IMG/VR virus record: IMGVR_UViG_3300047167_000024 | Location: 1-48,169 of that record | Length of the DNA stretch: 48,169 bases | Origin: a virus | Strand: one strand, 5' to 3' | In this document: positions 22,157 through 30,163 of the stretch, one piece after another | Numbering within the stretch: the first letter of the stretch is position 1 | Layout of the letters: each line of letters starts with the position of its first letter | Program-made: the position numbers and the translations under genes | The notes under the pieces: model-generated | Database searches by the model: none | What the model was told of the DNA's origin: nothing | What the model saw: the letters and a program-made list of their open reading frames with translations, nothing else

Positions 22157-23233
22157 TTAGGCTACCTTCTTTTGTTCTACGCCTAAGAACGCTAGGCATT
22201 TATCGATGCAAGCTTGTTTATCTTTAAGCCAATCCTCTTCTTTAATGTGAAGAATGGTGATTCCCTTAGTTGCGAACCAAGAATCTTTGATTTCATGATA
22301 GTTTCGAACGTCATCGTCAGACCAAAATCTTTTACCTTTTTGCTTACGCATACATTCGAAGGAATGCCACCAAGCACCATCCACTTCAATACCAAGACTT
22401 AAGCCTGGAACAAAAATATCAATATGAAAACCATGGATAAAAGGTTTGTCTTCTATTTTAACTTTATTGTCTCGAAGCTTCTTAGCGTTTCCTACAATTC
22501 CATTAACGATGTCAAACAATTCTTTTTCCATAGAGGAAGAGTTGACATAGGGAGCATCTGAAAAAGGAATTTTATCTAAGAGCTTTCTCCTGAAAGCCCT
22601 ACAATACAAATTGTATTCATTTTGAAGAAACTCATAAGGAGTTTTAAATTTAGATCCTATTTCAATAATTTCAGAATCTTTGTGTTTAGTATTAGGATGG
22701 TTTTCTCCAATTTGTTCAGGCATGTGAGCCGTAATTTCTTTAAAATTCCCTCTAATACGAGAGGCTTGATATACATCGTAGTGCTTCTCAATAAGCTCAG
22801 AGATATTTTTACATGCAAGGGCTATATCAAACATTTCTTTATTAGAATACTTAGAATTAGCATGATTTTCACCGGCTGGATTGGAGCTTACAAAATGAGT
22901 AGTTATTTCATCTATAATACCGCGATTGTGAGCTGTAACAAACTCGCTGGGGTATTTTTGACTAAATTCTTTAGAATTTTTACATTTTTTAGCTTTTTTG
23001 GCCAAACTCTCATCAGTGTGTTTGAAATTTGGGTGATTCTCGCCGGTAGTGTCTTTTTTGGTCATATGCTTACAGGCTACAGTCAAAAGTTTTCTTTTAG
23101 AAAGAAGAACATACTTACTCCATTCTTTTTCAATAAATTCCTCTTGGGTAGTATAGCGAGACGCTATTTCGAATAGAACTTCATCAGGTATCCGTTTATT
23201 ACTATAGCTCTTTTTTTTAAGTTCCGTTGCCAT
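22157..23233 (-). CDS. Homing endonuclease with Vsr/EDxHD-like nuclease domain
   Basis: 358 residues from MATELKKKSYSNK, whose ATG is one base after the portal stop; earlier in-frame ATGs lie inside the portal gene. The N-terminal ~215 residues hold repeated modules of a helix followed by GENHPNFKHTDE / GENHANSKYSNKE / GENHPNTKHKDSE, as in DNA-binding repeats of phage homing enzymes. The C-terminus (FHIDIFVPGLSLGIEVDG, AWWHSFE, KGITILHIKEEDW) matches Vsr-like PD-(D/E)XK nucleases. Inserted between portal and scaffold-like genes. Confidence 0.85.
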   Translation of the reverse strand: MATELKKKSYSNKRIPDEVLFEIASRYTTQEEFIEKEWSKYVLLSKRKLLTVACKHMTKKDTTGENHPNFKHTDESLAKKAKKCKNSKEFSQKYPSEFVTAHNRGIIDEITTHFVSSNPAGENHANSKYSNKEMFDIALACKNISELIEKHYDVYQASRIRGNFKEITAHMPEQIGENHPNTKHKDSEIIEIGSKFKTPYEFLQNEYNLYCRAFRRKLLDKIPFSDAPYVNSSSMEKELFDIVNGIVGNAKKLRDNKVKIEDKPFIHGFHIDIFVPGLSLGIEVDGAWWHSFECMRKQKGKRFWSDDDVRNYHEIKDSWFATKGITILHIKEEDWLKDKQACIDKCLAFLGVEQKKVA

Positions 23234-23234
23234 T

Positions 23235-25073
23235 CTAAGCATCCTCTTCATCAGAGTCTAGCATATCACTTATCTCTAAGTCAAGGAGTTCTTTGATTAA
23301 TTCCGGACTTCTAGGTGCATATAACGCTTTTACAGCATTTGGGTTAATTTGCATCATAAGTTGGGTGTTTTGGAGAGAAAAGGGATCGCGTTTGAACTTA
23401 AGCATTGGATCAAAAATTGCAGATGGATCTCCAAAAAACCTGTTCTTGATTTGACCGACATTCAGATAGAAATCGGCTATTTGTCTAAAACGTTCATTAA
23501 ACGGAACCTTGCCGCCAATAGCTTCTCCAACGGGCTCTAAATCCACTTCTTGTTGTAGTGTATCGTAATCATAAAAAAGTGCTGAATCTTGTTGGAGACG
23601 AGCAGCTTCCTGCTCTTTACTTTCGGCATCAAGTCCGCAAAGTTTAACGTCTACCATTTGAGCAAGTTCGGGATCAATGATTGGAACTAAACGCTGATTA
23701 AAAAATATTTGCCAGCCAAGAAGTAAAGGGCGAAGACCAGAATCTCGCGCAGCCGTCATTTTAAATTCATTGTTACTTTCCGAAAGTGTTTGGCTATTGC
23801 TAGCTTTACTTAAGTGTCCATAACCAGGAATTTCATCGGGTGATACGCCGAATGAGGATAGAATATTACGAGCGACGGCATCGTATGTAAACCCAAATTC
23901 TCCATTTTCTAATTTGTCTTGTGTCGTTATCCACTCTACACTATCTTCTTTTGATATACCGAAAATAGGAGTTCTAAAAGCATTGGATACAGAATTGATA
24001 GACGCCGAGTACTGCATTTTTATAGCATCTAGCATCTGCTGATCGCATTCGTCGCTTCGAATAACAAGCATTCCTTTGGCTGACTTACCATTCTGGAAAT
24101 AAATCTTCCAATAAGCTTCGATAGAAATGTGGGTAGTAACACATCCTACGCAGGTATCTAAGGGTGAAACAGGATATCCGTTGTGTTCTATGTCCGTGCT
24201 AGGAAATAAATTGTACACGATCATTTCGTCGTGGGAAAACGCCTGTTTTGGCTGCATTTCTATCACTTGAAGCCACGCGTACTTATCTTCCTTAAGTTTA
24301 GCCATGTCGATATCGAACTTAATACCTTCCATGGCCTCTAGAGCTTTGATTGCAAGTTCGCGTAAATTTGCCCCAACTTGTTCTCCACGACGAACAGCAC
24401 GATAAATAGTTGCGATATCGACCGGACGAAATCTGTGAAAAGGAAAATTACCGTTAGCGTCAGGTTTGGCATCGCGATCGTAAATAATTTCTGTTCCATG
24501 GTTTCCAAAGCTCAGCCCATTTATGGTTTGAGTACTCAAGAATTCCGAAAGAGTCATCTGATCTTGATGCTCTAATCCTTCGGTATGTCCACAATTAAGA
24601 AGTAACTTTTCAAGTCTCTTAACTCGCTCTGAAACTTTTTTATATTGATCAGGGGTTAGGATTTTTAAAAACTCTGGTTTGATCTCAATTTCCATTCCAA
24701 CATCAAAACGGTCTTTACGCAAATGACCGTATAGTTTCATGATGTTTCCACGTGTGCGCAAGATAGCAGCAACTAGATGATCCGTGATACGAATAGTCTT
24801 GATGAGTTCTGGAGGAAGAAGTCGAATTCTTGGCTTGAATAAGCCTAGGAAATTAGATTGAGGAGCTGGAAGTTCTGAGAACGCAAGGCTTGGAGCTTTT
24901 TTCTTAGCAGAACCAGTAGTTTGCTTAATGAGCTGACTCAGAGGACCTTCTGCTTTAGCCAAAAAATCAGGAGACATTTGGCTCAAAGCCGCTTCTAAAG
25001 AAGACATCCCAGATTCATTTACTGGACTGTCACCAAAAGAGAGGGCAATTTTTTTCTTATCTTTTTCGTCCAT
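23235..25073 (-). CDS. Portal protein
   Basis: 612 residues. The region around FRPVDIATIYRAVRRG, then MIVYNLFPSTDIEHNGYP, EAYWKIYFQNGKSAKGMLV and ARNILSSFGVSPDEIPGYG matches the wing/clip/stem order of phage portals (the 'FGVxPxExG' segment follows the stem). Portals form the 12-mer through which DNA is packaged and ejected. An N-terminal LAKAEG and acidic C-terminus are typical of processed head proteins. Its extended -10 (25083-25091) is 9 nt before the ATG. TerL, scaffold and MuF genes surround it. Confidence 0.88.
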   Translation of the reverse strand: MDEKDKKKIALSFGDSPVNESGMSSLEAALSQMSPDFLAKAEGPLSQLIKQTTGSAKKKAPSLAFSELPAPQSNFLGLFKPRIRLLPPELIKTIRITDHLVAAILRTRGNIMKLYGHLRKDRFDVGMEIEIKPEFLKILTPDQYKKVSERVKRLEKLLLNCGHTEGLEHQDQMTLSEFLSTQTINGLSFGNHGTEIIYDRDAKPDANGNFPFHRFRPVDIATIYRAVRRGEQVGANLRELAIKALEAMEGIKFDIDMAKLKEDKYAWLQVIEMQPKQAFSHDEMIVYNLFPSTDIEHNGYPVSPLDTCVGCVTTHISIEAYWKIYFQNGKSAKGMLVIRSDECDQQMLDAIKMQYSASINSVSNAFRTPIFGISKEDSVEWITTQDKLENGEFGFTYDAVARNILSSFGVSPDEIPGYGHLSKASNSQTLSESNNEFKMTAARDSGLRPLLLGWQIFFNQRLVPIIDPELAQMVDVKLCGLDAESKEQEAARLQQDSALFYDYDTLQQEVDLEPVGEAIGGKVPFNERFRQIADFYLNVGQIKNRFFGDPSAIFDPMLKFKRDPFSLQNTQLMMQINPNAVKALYAPRSPELIKELLDLEISDMLDSDEEDA

Positions 25074-25082
25074 ATTACCCTT

Positions 25083-25091
25083 GTTATATCA
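25083..25091 (-). promoter_or_regulatory. Extended -10 promoter for portal
   Basis: TGATATAAC on the minus strand, then AAGGGTAAT and the ATG at 25073. The terminase promoter has the nearly identical TGATATATAAGGGTA. No good -35. Confidence 0.5.
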
Positions 25092-25100
25092 TTACCGAGC

Positions 25101-26063
25101 TTATTCAGCCGAAAGCAGAGTCACGTTACAGATGTTAATCGAGTTGTTTGTAACCGATAGACTGTAAGTAATACCATTTAGAAGAAACATGCCAGGAAAC
25201 ACGGAACCATTGCTCACGATGGGAACAATGGTAGGTCCAGGACTTCCGCCATTTAAGGTCAGGGTTAGATTTTGGTCACTCTCGGCGTAAATCATAGTTT
25301 TAGCCACAGAATAAACAGCAACTTTGGTCAAAATGCCACTTTCAGTCGGTAGGGATCCTGTGTACGAAAACTGGAGAGTGTTGTCTGTTACTAAGGTAAT
25401 CTGATAAGAACCCCAGGAAACAGGACTAAACCCGCTACTAATAACTACGGTATCGCCGATTTGAACTCCAGCAGCACTAAAGATCCTAACCTGATTAGCA
25501 AAGCCAGAACCTAGAGTGATTGGCCCTTGTACATAACCCGTTGGATTTACAACAGAAAAACTCGTAGAAGTAACGGAAATGATCTGCCAAATTCCAGTAG
25601 GACCTTGATTTAAGGTATTGAAAACACTACCGATTAATACGTTATCGCCGGGTTGAACCGAAGAAAGTGTGGGTAAGGTTCCACCTGTAAAAGTGTAGGT
25701 AAGAATTGGGCCATTGACAGAGGTTGTGACTTGAGTGGTAGCGTCGGTCCCAATTGTTCTCAGAGTTCTAAAAGTAGGGGCGGTTCCAGCGGTATTCGTA
25801 AGCTGATAGATATTGCTTTGAAAAGGTGCTAAAGCAAGAGAGTACTGAGTAGTACCGTCTTGTGTAAGGGCTACGGTCCCACTAAAGAGAGTTTGGGACT
25901 CTCCTGGAGCGATCTGGAACGTTTCAGAGAGGGCTGAAGAGATAGAGGACTGATTTTCTCTAGTCCATTTAAAAAAATTCCGGGAGGGCGGTGATCCAGT
26001 ACATTGAGCGGAAGGAGAACCTTCATAACCTTGTAGAAAGATAAGGGTTTTTAAAGTGGCCAT
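25101..26063 (-). CDS. Beta-rich virion protein
   Basis: 320 residues, almost entirely beta-type, Ser/Thr/Gly-rich. Two similar segments recur (VQPGDNVLIGS ... WQIISVTSTSFSVV and VQIGDTVVISS ... YQITLVTDNTLQFSY), consistent with repeated barrel domains. Preceded by an AATCTTTA box and an AGGAGCG Shine-Dalgarno. It sits between terminase and portal; decoration, vertex or fibre protein is likely. No family is recognised. Confidence 0.75.
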   Translation of the reverse strand: MATLKTLIFLQGYEGSPSAQCTGSPPSRNFFKWTRENQSSISSALSETFQIAPGESQTLFSGTVALTQDGTTQYSLALAPFQSNIYQLTNTAGTAPTFRTLRTIGTDATTQVTTSVNGPILTYTFTGGTLPTLSSVQPGDNVLIGSVFNTLNQGPTGIWQIISVTSTSFSVVNPTGYVQGPITLGSGFANQVRIFSAAGVQIGDTVVISSGFSPVSWGSYQITLVTDNTLQFSYTGSLPTESGILTKVAVYSVAKTMIYAESDQNLTLTLNGGSPGPTIVPIVSNGSVFPGMFLLNGITYSLSVTNNSINICNVTLLSAE

Positions 26064-26082
26064 TAAATCGCTCCTAGTAAGG

Positions 26083-26090
26083 TAAAGATT
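26083..26090 (-). promoter_or_regulatory. Candidate late-promoter box AATCTTTA
   Basis: AATCTTTACCTTAC on the minus strand, 19 nt before the ATG at 26063, with AGGAG between box and start. Confidence 0.5.
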
Positions 26091-26125
26091 CGTATTTTAG
26101 GAGGATTGAGCAGAAGTGTGTGAGA

Positions 26126-27985
26126 TTATTGGGAAAAATGGAAACCCCCTTTCTTCTTACTTGTCCCAATATAAACCGAATCACCGCTCAATCGCTTTGC
26201 GATCTCATTTTTCATCTGTTCATTCACATTATGGGTTGCATTTTTGGGCATTCCGGCTTTTCCAGGATCATCTGTATAGGTAACAGCTGGTTTATATGCG
26301 CCCTTAACGCTCCACATATTTTGACCTATGTATCTCAAAGCATCACAAATATCGGCAATGACAGGTTCGTCTGCAGGATTAGGGGTTACGTTTCCTTGAT
26401 TGTCCAGTTCGTATCTGTGTTTAGGTATGGCTTCAATGGTTTTCTTGTTGCTTTCATTCAAAACCACCTTAAGCGCCCGAAAGTTCATAGAGTTACTTAT
26501 TTTAGATTTAACTGCAGAAATTCCATGAAGAACCTCTTTTTTGAAATCTGGGCATCTCATTCCGTTTTTAACCATGGCTTTCATATAATCTGGCCTTGAA
26601 GTATCGCACCACCATTTAACGGGACTATATTTATCTCTAAAGGTCTTGGTCGTTTCAATGATATCGTCTACATCGAGTTCACTACAAGTGTAGGTTTCCA
26701 TTAGCCACCATTGACCGTTTGGGATTTTTGCCACAATCAGTACTACGAATGGATGATCAAATCCCCAATCGACACCGGCATAAAATTCTATGCCAGCGTT
26801 TTGCATGGCATAGAGTAGAGCCGCATCAGTAACGACAGAATATCTACTTCGGCTTCCTGTAATTATCTCATAAGCATCTTCATTTGAAATAGTATTCCCT
26901 GACTTACTGAACTTAGGATAAACCAAACCCTCGCTACCAGGCCTACGGCAAAGTAGTTGGCTTTCAGCCATATCTGGATCATTTTCTTTAAACTTTTGGA
27001 TGACAGAAGAAAGAGGTTTATAAAATCCGCCCGTTGCATGGTCTGGTTTGTCAGCAAGTTTTTTCTTACAAAGTGGTAACAAAGGACATTTAACGCATCC
27101 TTCATGCGCATCCTTAACCAACTCTAATTTGTTTTTCTCTAGATCCGGTAATAGCGAGTATTCTTCTGTGGTATATTTTCTAAGTGGTAGATCATTGTTA
27201 ATCCACATGTCTTGTTTTGGCCCATTTGGCAGGTGACGATCTGATGGACATTTTTCGGCCAAATCTAAGAGATTCCATTTTAGAACCTTATAGTTCATGT
27301 CATCGGCTTTTTCTAAAGCTGTGGCAACGTTACCGAAAGAGTACTTATAGGAACTAACGAAGACCTGCATTCCATGAATGCCCTTGGAAAATCCAGTAAT
27401 GTTTTTTCCTTCGTTTAGAGCGGCCTTGTCAGCTAAGTCCAATTCGTCCAAAAACAGAACATTTGAATGCAAACCATTCATGCCCTTTGCCGTACAGATA
27501 ACAATTTTGATGTAAGGGGATTTTCCTTGTGGTGTTTTGAATTTAACCACGCGCTTGTTGGAGGAATGGGGAATCCAGCCCGCAGCTTCTAATAATGGGC
27601 CAATTTTAAAAAGAAAGCCTTCGATATAACCAAGGGCGATGGAAGACTGAGATTCGATTGCAGCGGCATGTCCCACTTCCAGCTGGAAATGAATAAGAAG
27701 AAGAAGTTCTAAAATAGTGACTATGATTGTCTTAAGTCCTTCGCGGCAGCTAATCATGATAGCGCCAGGCCTTTTATCACCTATATTAAATTTGAAAGTT
27801 TCATAAACATACCATGCCGCATCTAATGGGTTTGAAGTGGAAGCCGGATCGGTATTTTCTGTAGGAAGCTCAAGGTCTAAGAATGCTTTGGCCCAATCCT
27901 TGATTTCCTGGGCGGAATCCAAAGGGGTTAGCATTAGCTTGGCAAGTTCTTGTTTCTTTTCTTCTGGTAATAGGGCGAAGTCCAT
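26126..27985 (-). CDS. terL: Terminase large subunit
   Basis: 619 residues. ATPase half: IMISCREGLKTIIVT (a divergent Walker A; most TerLs have GKS/GKT), Walker B VLFLDELDLADK (~177). Nuclease half: YAGVDWGFDHPFVV (~400, first Asp) and VIADICDALRYIGQN (~543, the closing Asp pair), an RNase H-like fold. TerL pumps DNA into the prohead and cuts it. A Cys cluster (GCVKCPLLPLCKKKL) in the linker may bind zinc. An extended -10 sits 6 nt before the ATG. Confidence 0.92.
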   Translation of the reverse strand: MDFALLPEEKKQELAKLMLTPLDSAQEIKDWAKAFLDLELPTENTDPASTSNPLDAAWYVYETFKFNIGDKRPGAIMISCREGLKTIIVTILELLLLIHFQLEVGHAAAIESQSSIALGYIEGFLFKIGPLLEAAGWIPHSSNKRVVKFKTPQGKSPYIKIVICTAKGMNGLHSNVLFLDELDLADKAALNEGKNITGFSKGIHGMQVFVSSYKYSFGNVATALEKADDMNYKVLKWNLLDLAEKCPSDRHLPNGPKQDMWINNDLPLRKYTTEEYSLLPDLEKNKLELVKDAHEGCVKCPLLPLCKKKLADKPDHATGGFYKPLSSVIQKFKENDPDMAESQLLCRRPGSEGLVYPKFSKSGNTISNEDAYEIITGSRSRYSVVTDAALLYAMQNAGIEFYAGVDWGFDHPFVVLIVAKIPNGQWWLMETYTCSELDVDDIIETTKTFRDKYSPVKWWCDTSRPDYMKAMVKNGMRCPDFKKEVLHGISAVKSKISNSMNFRALKVVLNESNKKTIEAIPKHRYELDNQGNVTPNPADEPVIADICDALRYIGQNMWSVKGAYKPAVTYTDDPGKAGMPKNATHNVNEQMKNEIAKRLSGDSVYIGTSKKKGGFHFSQ

Positions 27986-27991
27986 TACCCT

Positions 27992-28000
27992 TATATATCA
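27992..28000 (-). promoter_or_regulatory. Extended -10 promoter for terL
   Basis: TGATATATA on the minus strand inside CTTATGATATATAAGGGT, 6 nt (AGGGTA) before the ATG at 27985. The 18-mer is identical to the one before groEL. Confidence 0.6.
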
Positions 28001-28004
28001 TAAG

Positions 28005-28298
28005 TCAGGAATATGCCGAAAAATCATCGACTGCCCTAAAATATCTGTTTGCTTCTTTTGGTGATTTAATATAACTCACCCAAAGTCCGTAGGCTTCTTC
28101 CCGACTTTGTGGTTCGTCATCACTATCTGGACCATCTCCTACATAATTTGCCAATGTCAATTCGTAAAACTTTTTTAGATTTTTAAGAAAAGTATCAAAG
28201 TCGTGCTTTCCTTTGGCTTTCTTATAATTATCAAAAATTTCTCTATTCGCTATTTCTTCTGTTACACTAACATCTTTCAATTCCGAAATATGACCCAT
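28005..28298 (-). CDS. Hypothetical protein (97 aa)
   Basis: No family recognised. Charged and mostly helical (EIANREIFDNYKKAKGKHD, DTFLKNLKKFYELTLANY), ending in an aromatic-rich segment. A strong AAGGAGG Shine-Dalgarno is 9 nt upstream. It lies between the HNH-Mom gene and terminase, with its own promoter. A helical protein next to TerL could be a small terminase by position, but no DNA-binding motif is visible. Confidence 0.75.
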   Translation of the reverse strand: MGHISELKDVSVTEEIANREIFDNYKKAKGKHDFDTFLKNLKKFYELTLANYVGDGPDSDDEPQSREEAYGLWVSYIKSPKEANRYFRAVDDFSAYS

Positions 28299-28318
28299 AA
28301 TTGAGCCTCCTTACTATA

Positions 28319-28347
28319 ACTTTAATATAATAACCTTGAAAAATCAA
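28319..28347 (-). promoter_or_regulatory. Candidate promoter for the gene at 28298
   Basis: TTGATT (28342-28347), 17 nt, TAAAGT (28319-28324) on the minus strand. It overlaps the stop of the HNH-Mom gene. Confidence 0.4.
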
Positions 28348-30053
28348 GTAATTTTCCTTTTCGGATATGGCTCGAATTTTTTTAATATTTTCATATAGAT
28401 AGATGAAATGTTCTTTTTATCTCTCTTGTCTTTTCCTAAAAACAACACATATTTACCCTTATTGGGTTGAACAATTTGTTTGCATGATTGTTGATGAACC
28501 TTTCCCTTTTTGTTTAAGATATCAAGTACATTCTTAGGCATGGCTTCTCTATCCATATATTTATTTGCTTTATTCCAATGTTTTTCCCATTTGATACCCA
28601 ATTCTTTAGCATATTTTCTAAATGTAGATGCTTTTCTAAAATATCTCCCGTTTACTAGCTTACCACTCTCCAGTTCGTATAGGGCTTTTGATCCAAAATA
28701 ATTTCCGAGATAGTTAAAGTTACAGGCTTGATAAATAGTCCCAATTTCTCCCGCAGCATGGTCAGAATAACCGAAAAATAGTCTTTTTGTTGTATTCTCG
28801 ACCATCCAATTACAAGAAAACATTAAGAGCTTGGAACCAAGATTTTTGGGGGTCCAGGAAGCGGTCGCCCCCCTCGTAATTTGAGCCTCTAGGTTTTTAC
28901 CTTCTTTTTTATTAGTATATGCGTTGGGATCGGTTACAACAATAACTCCACCCAAAATACCATTAATTCTAGCTGTAAATACCCATTTAGGAGCATAACC
29001 AATGGTTCCGAGCCACTCATAGCGTTCAATGAAGAGTTTGTGTTCTTTATTGAATTTTTCGGTATAAAAATCAAATTCATTAATTGTAGAATCGATGGGC
29101 ATGTTATTATCAATATCTTCTGTACGAGTAGCAAGCTTTCTGTTGTATTGATGACATGTACCTACTTCAATTTCCAGACCAAACTTATTACCTTTACTTT
29201 CATTTAGTCGTTCTGGCAAATATTGCATATTCCAAGCGACATGAAGTCCACAAACATTCTCTCCTGCGATAGGAACGATATGATCTACACAATATCCATC
29301 AGGTCTATTTTTATAGATGTTTTTGATATCCTCGATCTGTTGTGGGGATAACCATGGTGGCATGGCCTGCTTCTTTCTAGCTCTATAATTGGCTGTTCTG
29401 CCTACTTTTTCTTTTTTAGTTCTCTTATTGTATCTACCTTCAATTTCTTTTCTAGCTTCTGGATTTTCCGTGGCCCAACGAGTTGCTTTTTCAATATAAT
29501 ATTCTTTGTTTTCTTCGTAATATTTTTCGTACATTTCTTGAACTTTTTCAGGATTGTTTTCTCTATAAGTAGAGGTCCTTTCTTTGATTTCTTCGCAATT
29601 TTCTTCATAATAAACATTGCAACAGACTTTACATGCAGAGACTGCTCCAGTAAGTCTGTTATTATTTTTATGAAACTCATCTAATAGTTTAAAATCTTTA
29701 CACTGAGAGCATTGTTTTTTGCCATTTACGATAGGCTGATGATCAAGCCAGCGACGAGACAAAGCTTCTTTTTTAGCTTCTTTAGAAAGCTTAATATCTT
29801 GTTCTTGGAAGATTTTTTGGAGGGAAGGTTTTTTGATACCAGTTTGTTTTACGATTTCAGGAATAATCATTCCCTGATGTCTAAGAGAAATAGCTAATTC
29901 AACTTGTTCGTCAGTATACTTCCTTTTTTGAGAAAGTTTTTTGCTAACACATTCTTGTGAGCAAATTTTTGTAGAATAGTGCTGAGTAACAAATTCCTTA
30001 CTACAGACTTCGCAAATTTTATTATAATCGTAAACATACTTTTTCTTACTCAT
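28344..30053 (-). CDS. HNH endonuclease fused to Mom-like DNA-modification (GNAT) domain
   Basis: 569 residues from MSKKKYVYDYNK; an in-frame ATG at 30071 lies within the promoter -10 and is unlikely. Order: zinc knuckle (ICEVCSKEF ... CSQEC), HTH-like segment (~45-85), second zinc knuckle (CSQCKDF ... CKVCC), HNH core (YCVDHIVPIAGENVCGLH ... NMQYLPERLN, ~253-290), then from ~335 a domain resembling phage Mu Mom and its relatives: FIERYEWLGT, RGATASWTPKNLGSKLL, FFGYSDHAAGEIGTIYQA, CNFNYLGNYFG. Mom uses a GNAT fold to convert adenine to a carbamoylmethyl form that resists restriction. The HNH part would cut DNA. Located between capsid and terminase genes, with its own promoter. Confidence 0.8.
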   Translation of the reverse strand: MSKKKYVYDYNKICEVCSKEFVTQHYSTKICSQECVSKKLSQKRKYTDEQVELAISLRHQGMIIPEIVKQTGIKKPSLQKIFQEQDIKLSKEAKKEALSRRWLDHQPIVNGKKQCSQCKDFKLLDEFHKNNNRLTGAVSACKVCCNVYYEENCEEIKERTSTYRENNPEKVQEMYEKYYEENKEYYIEKATRWATENPEARKEIEGRYNKRTKKEKVGRTANYRARKKQAMPPWLSPQQIEDIKNIYKNRPDGYCVDHIVPIAGENVCGLHVAWNMQYLPERLNESKGNKFGLEIEVGTCHQYNRKLATRTEDIDNNMPIDSTINEFDFYTEKFNKEHKLFIERYEWLGTIGYAPKWVFTARINGILGGVIVVTDPNAYTNKKEGKNLEAQITRGATASWTPKNLGSKLLMFSCNWMVENTTKRLFFGYSDHAAGEIGTIYQACNFNYLGNYFGSKALYELESGKLVNGRYFRKASTFRKYAKELGIKWEKHWNKANKYMDREAMPKNVLDILNKKGKVHQQSCKQIVQPNKGKYVLFLGKDKRDKKNISSIYMKILKKFEPYPKRKIT

Positions 30054-30061
30054 ACATGTAC

Positions 30062-30089
30062 TATATATCATTAGCTATATAGATGTCAA
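30062..30089 (-). promoter_or_regulatory. Sigma70-type promoter for the HNH-Mom gene
   Basis: TTGACA (30084-30089), 16-nt spacer, TATATA (30062-30067) as extended TGATATATA, on the minus strand; 8 nt to the ATG at 30053. It starts directly after the capsid terminator. Confidence 0.65.
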
Positions 30090-30104
30090 GTCAAAAATAC
30101 AAAT

Positions 30105-30140
30105 AAAAAACCCCAATCCAGTGTTTAGCCAGATTGGGGT
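30105..30140 (-). terminator. Rho-independent terminator after the major capsid gene
   Basis: Minus strand: ACCCCAATC / GATTGGGGT stem (arms 30110-30118 and 30132-30140) followed by TTTTTT (30105-30110). It separates the capsid operon from the HNH-Mom promoter. Confidence 0.9.
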
Positions 30141-30163
30141 AATAAGTTTTTAACTAATTGATA

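Noticed and set aside
22622-23176. Plus-strand 184-codon Phe-rich frame
   Set aside because: Antisense of an AT-rich, Lys/Glu-rich endonuclease; Phe/Ile/Leu-rich composition is what antisense reading gives.
26120-26599. Plus-strand 159-codon frame
   Set aside because: Antisense to the terminase gene, with no start signal.
30054-30071. Longer start for the HNH-Mom gene
   Set aside because: The ATG at 30071 is within the extended -10 promoter element; transcription would begin after it.
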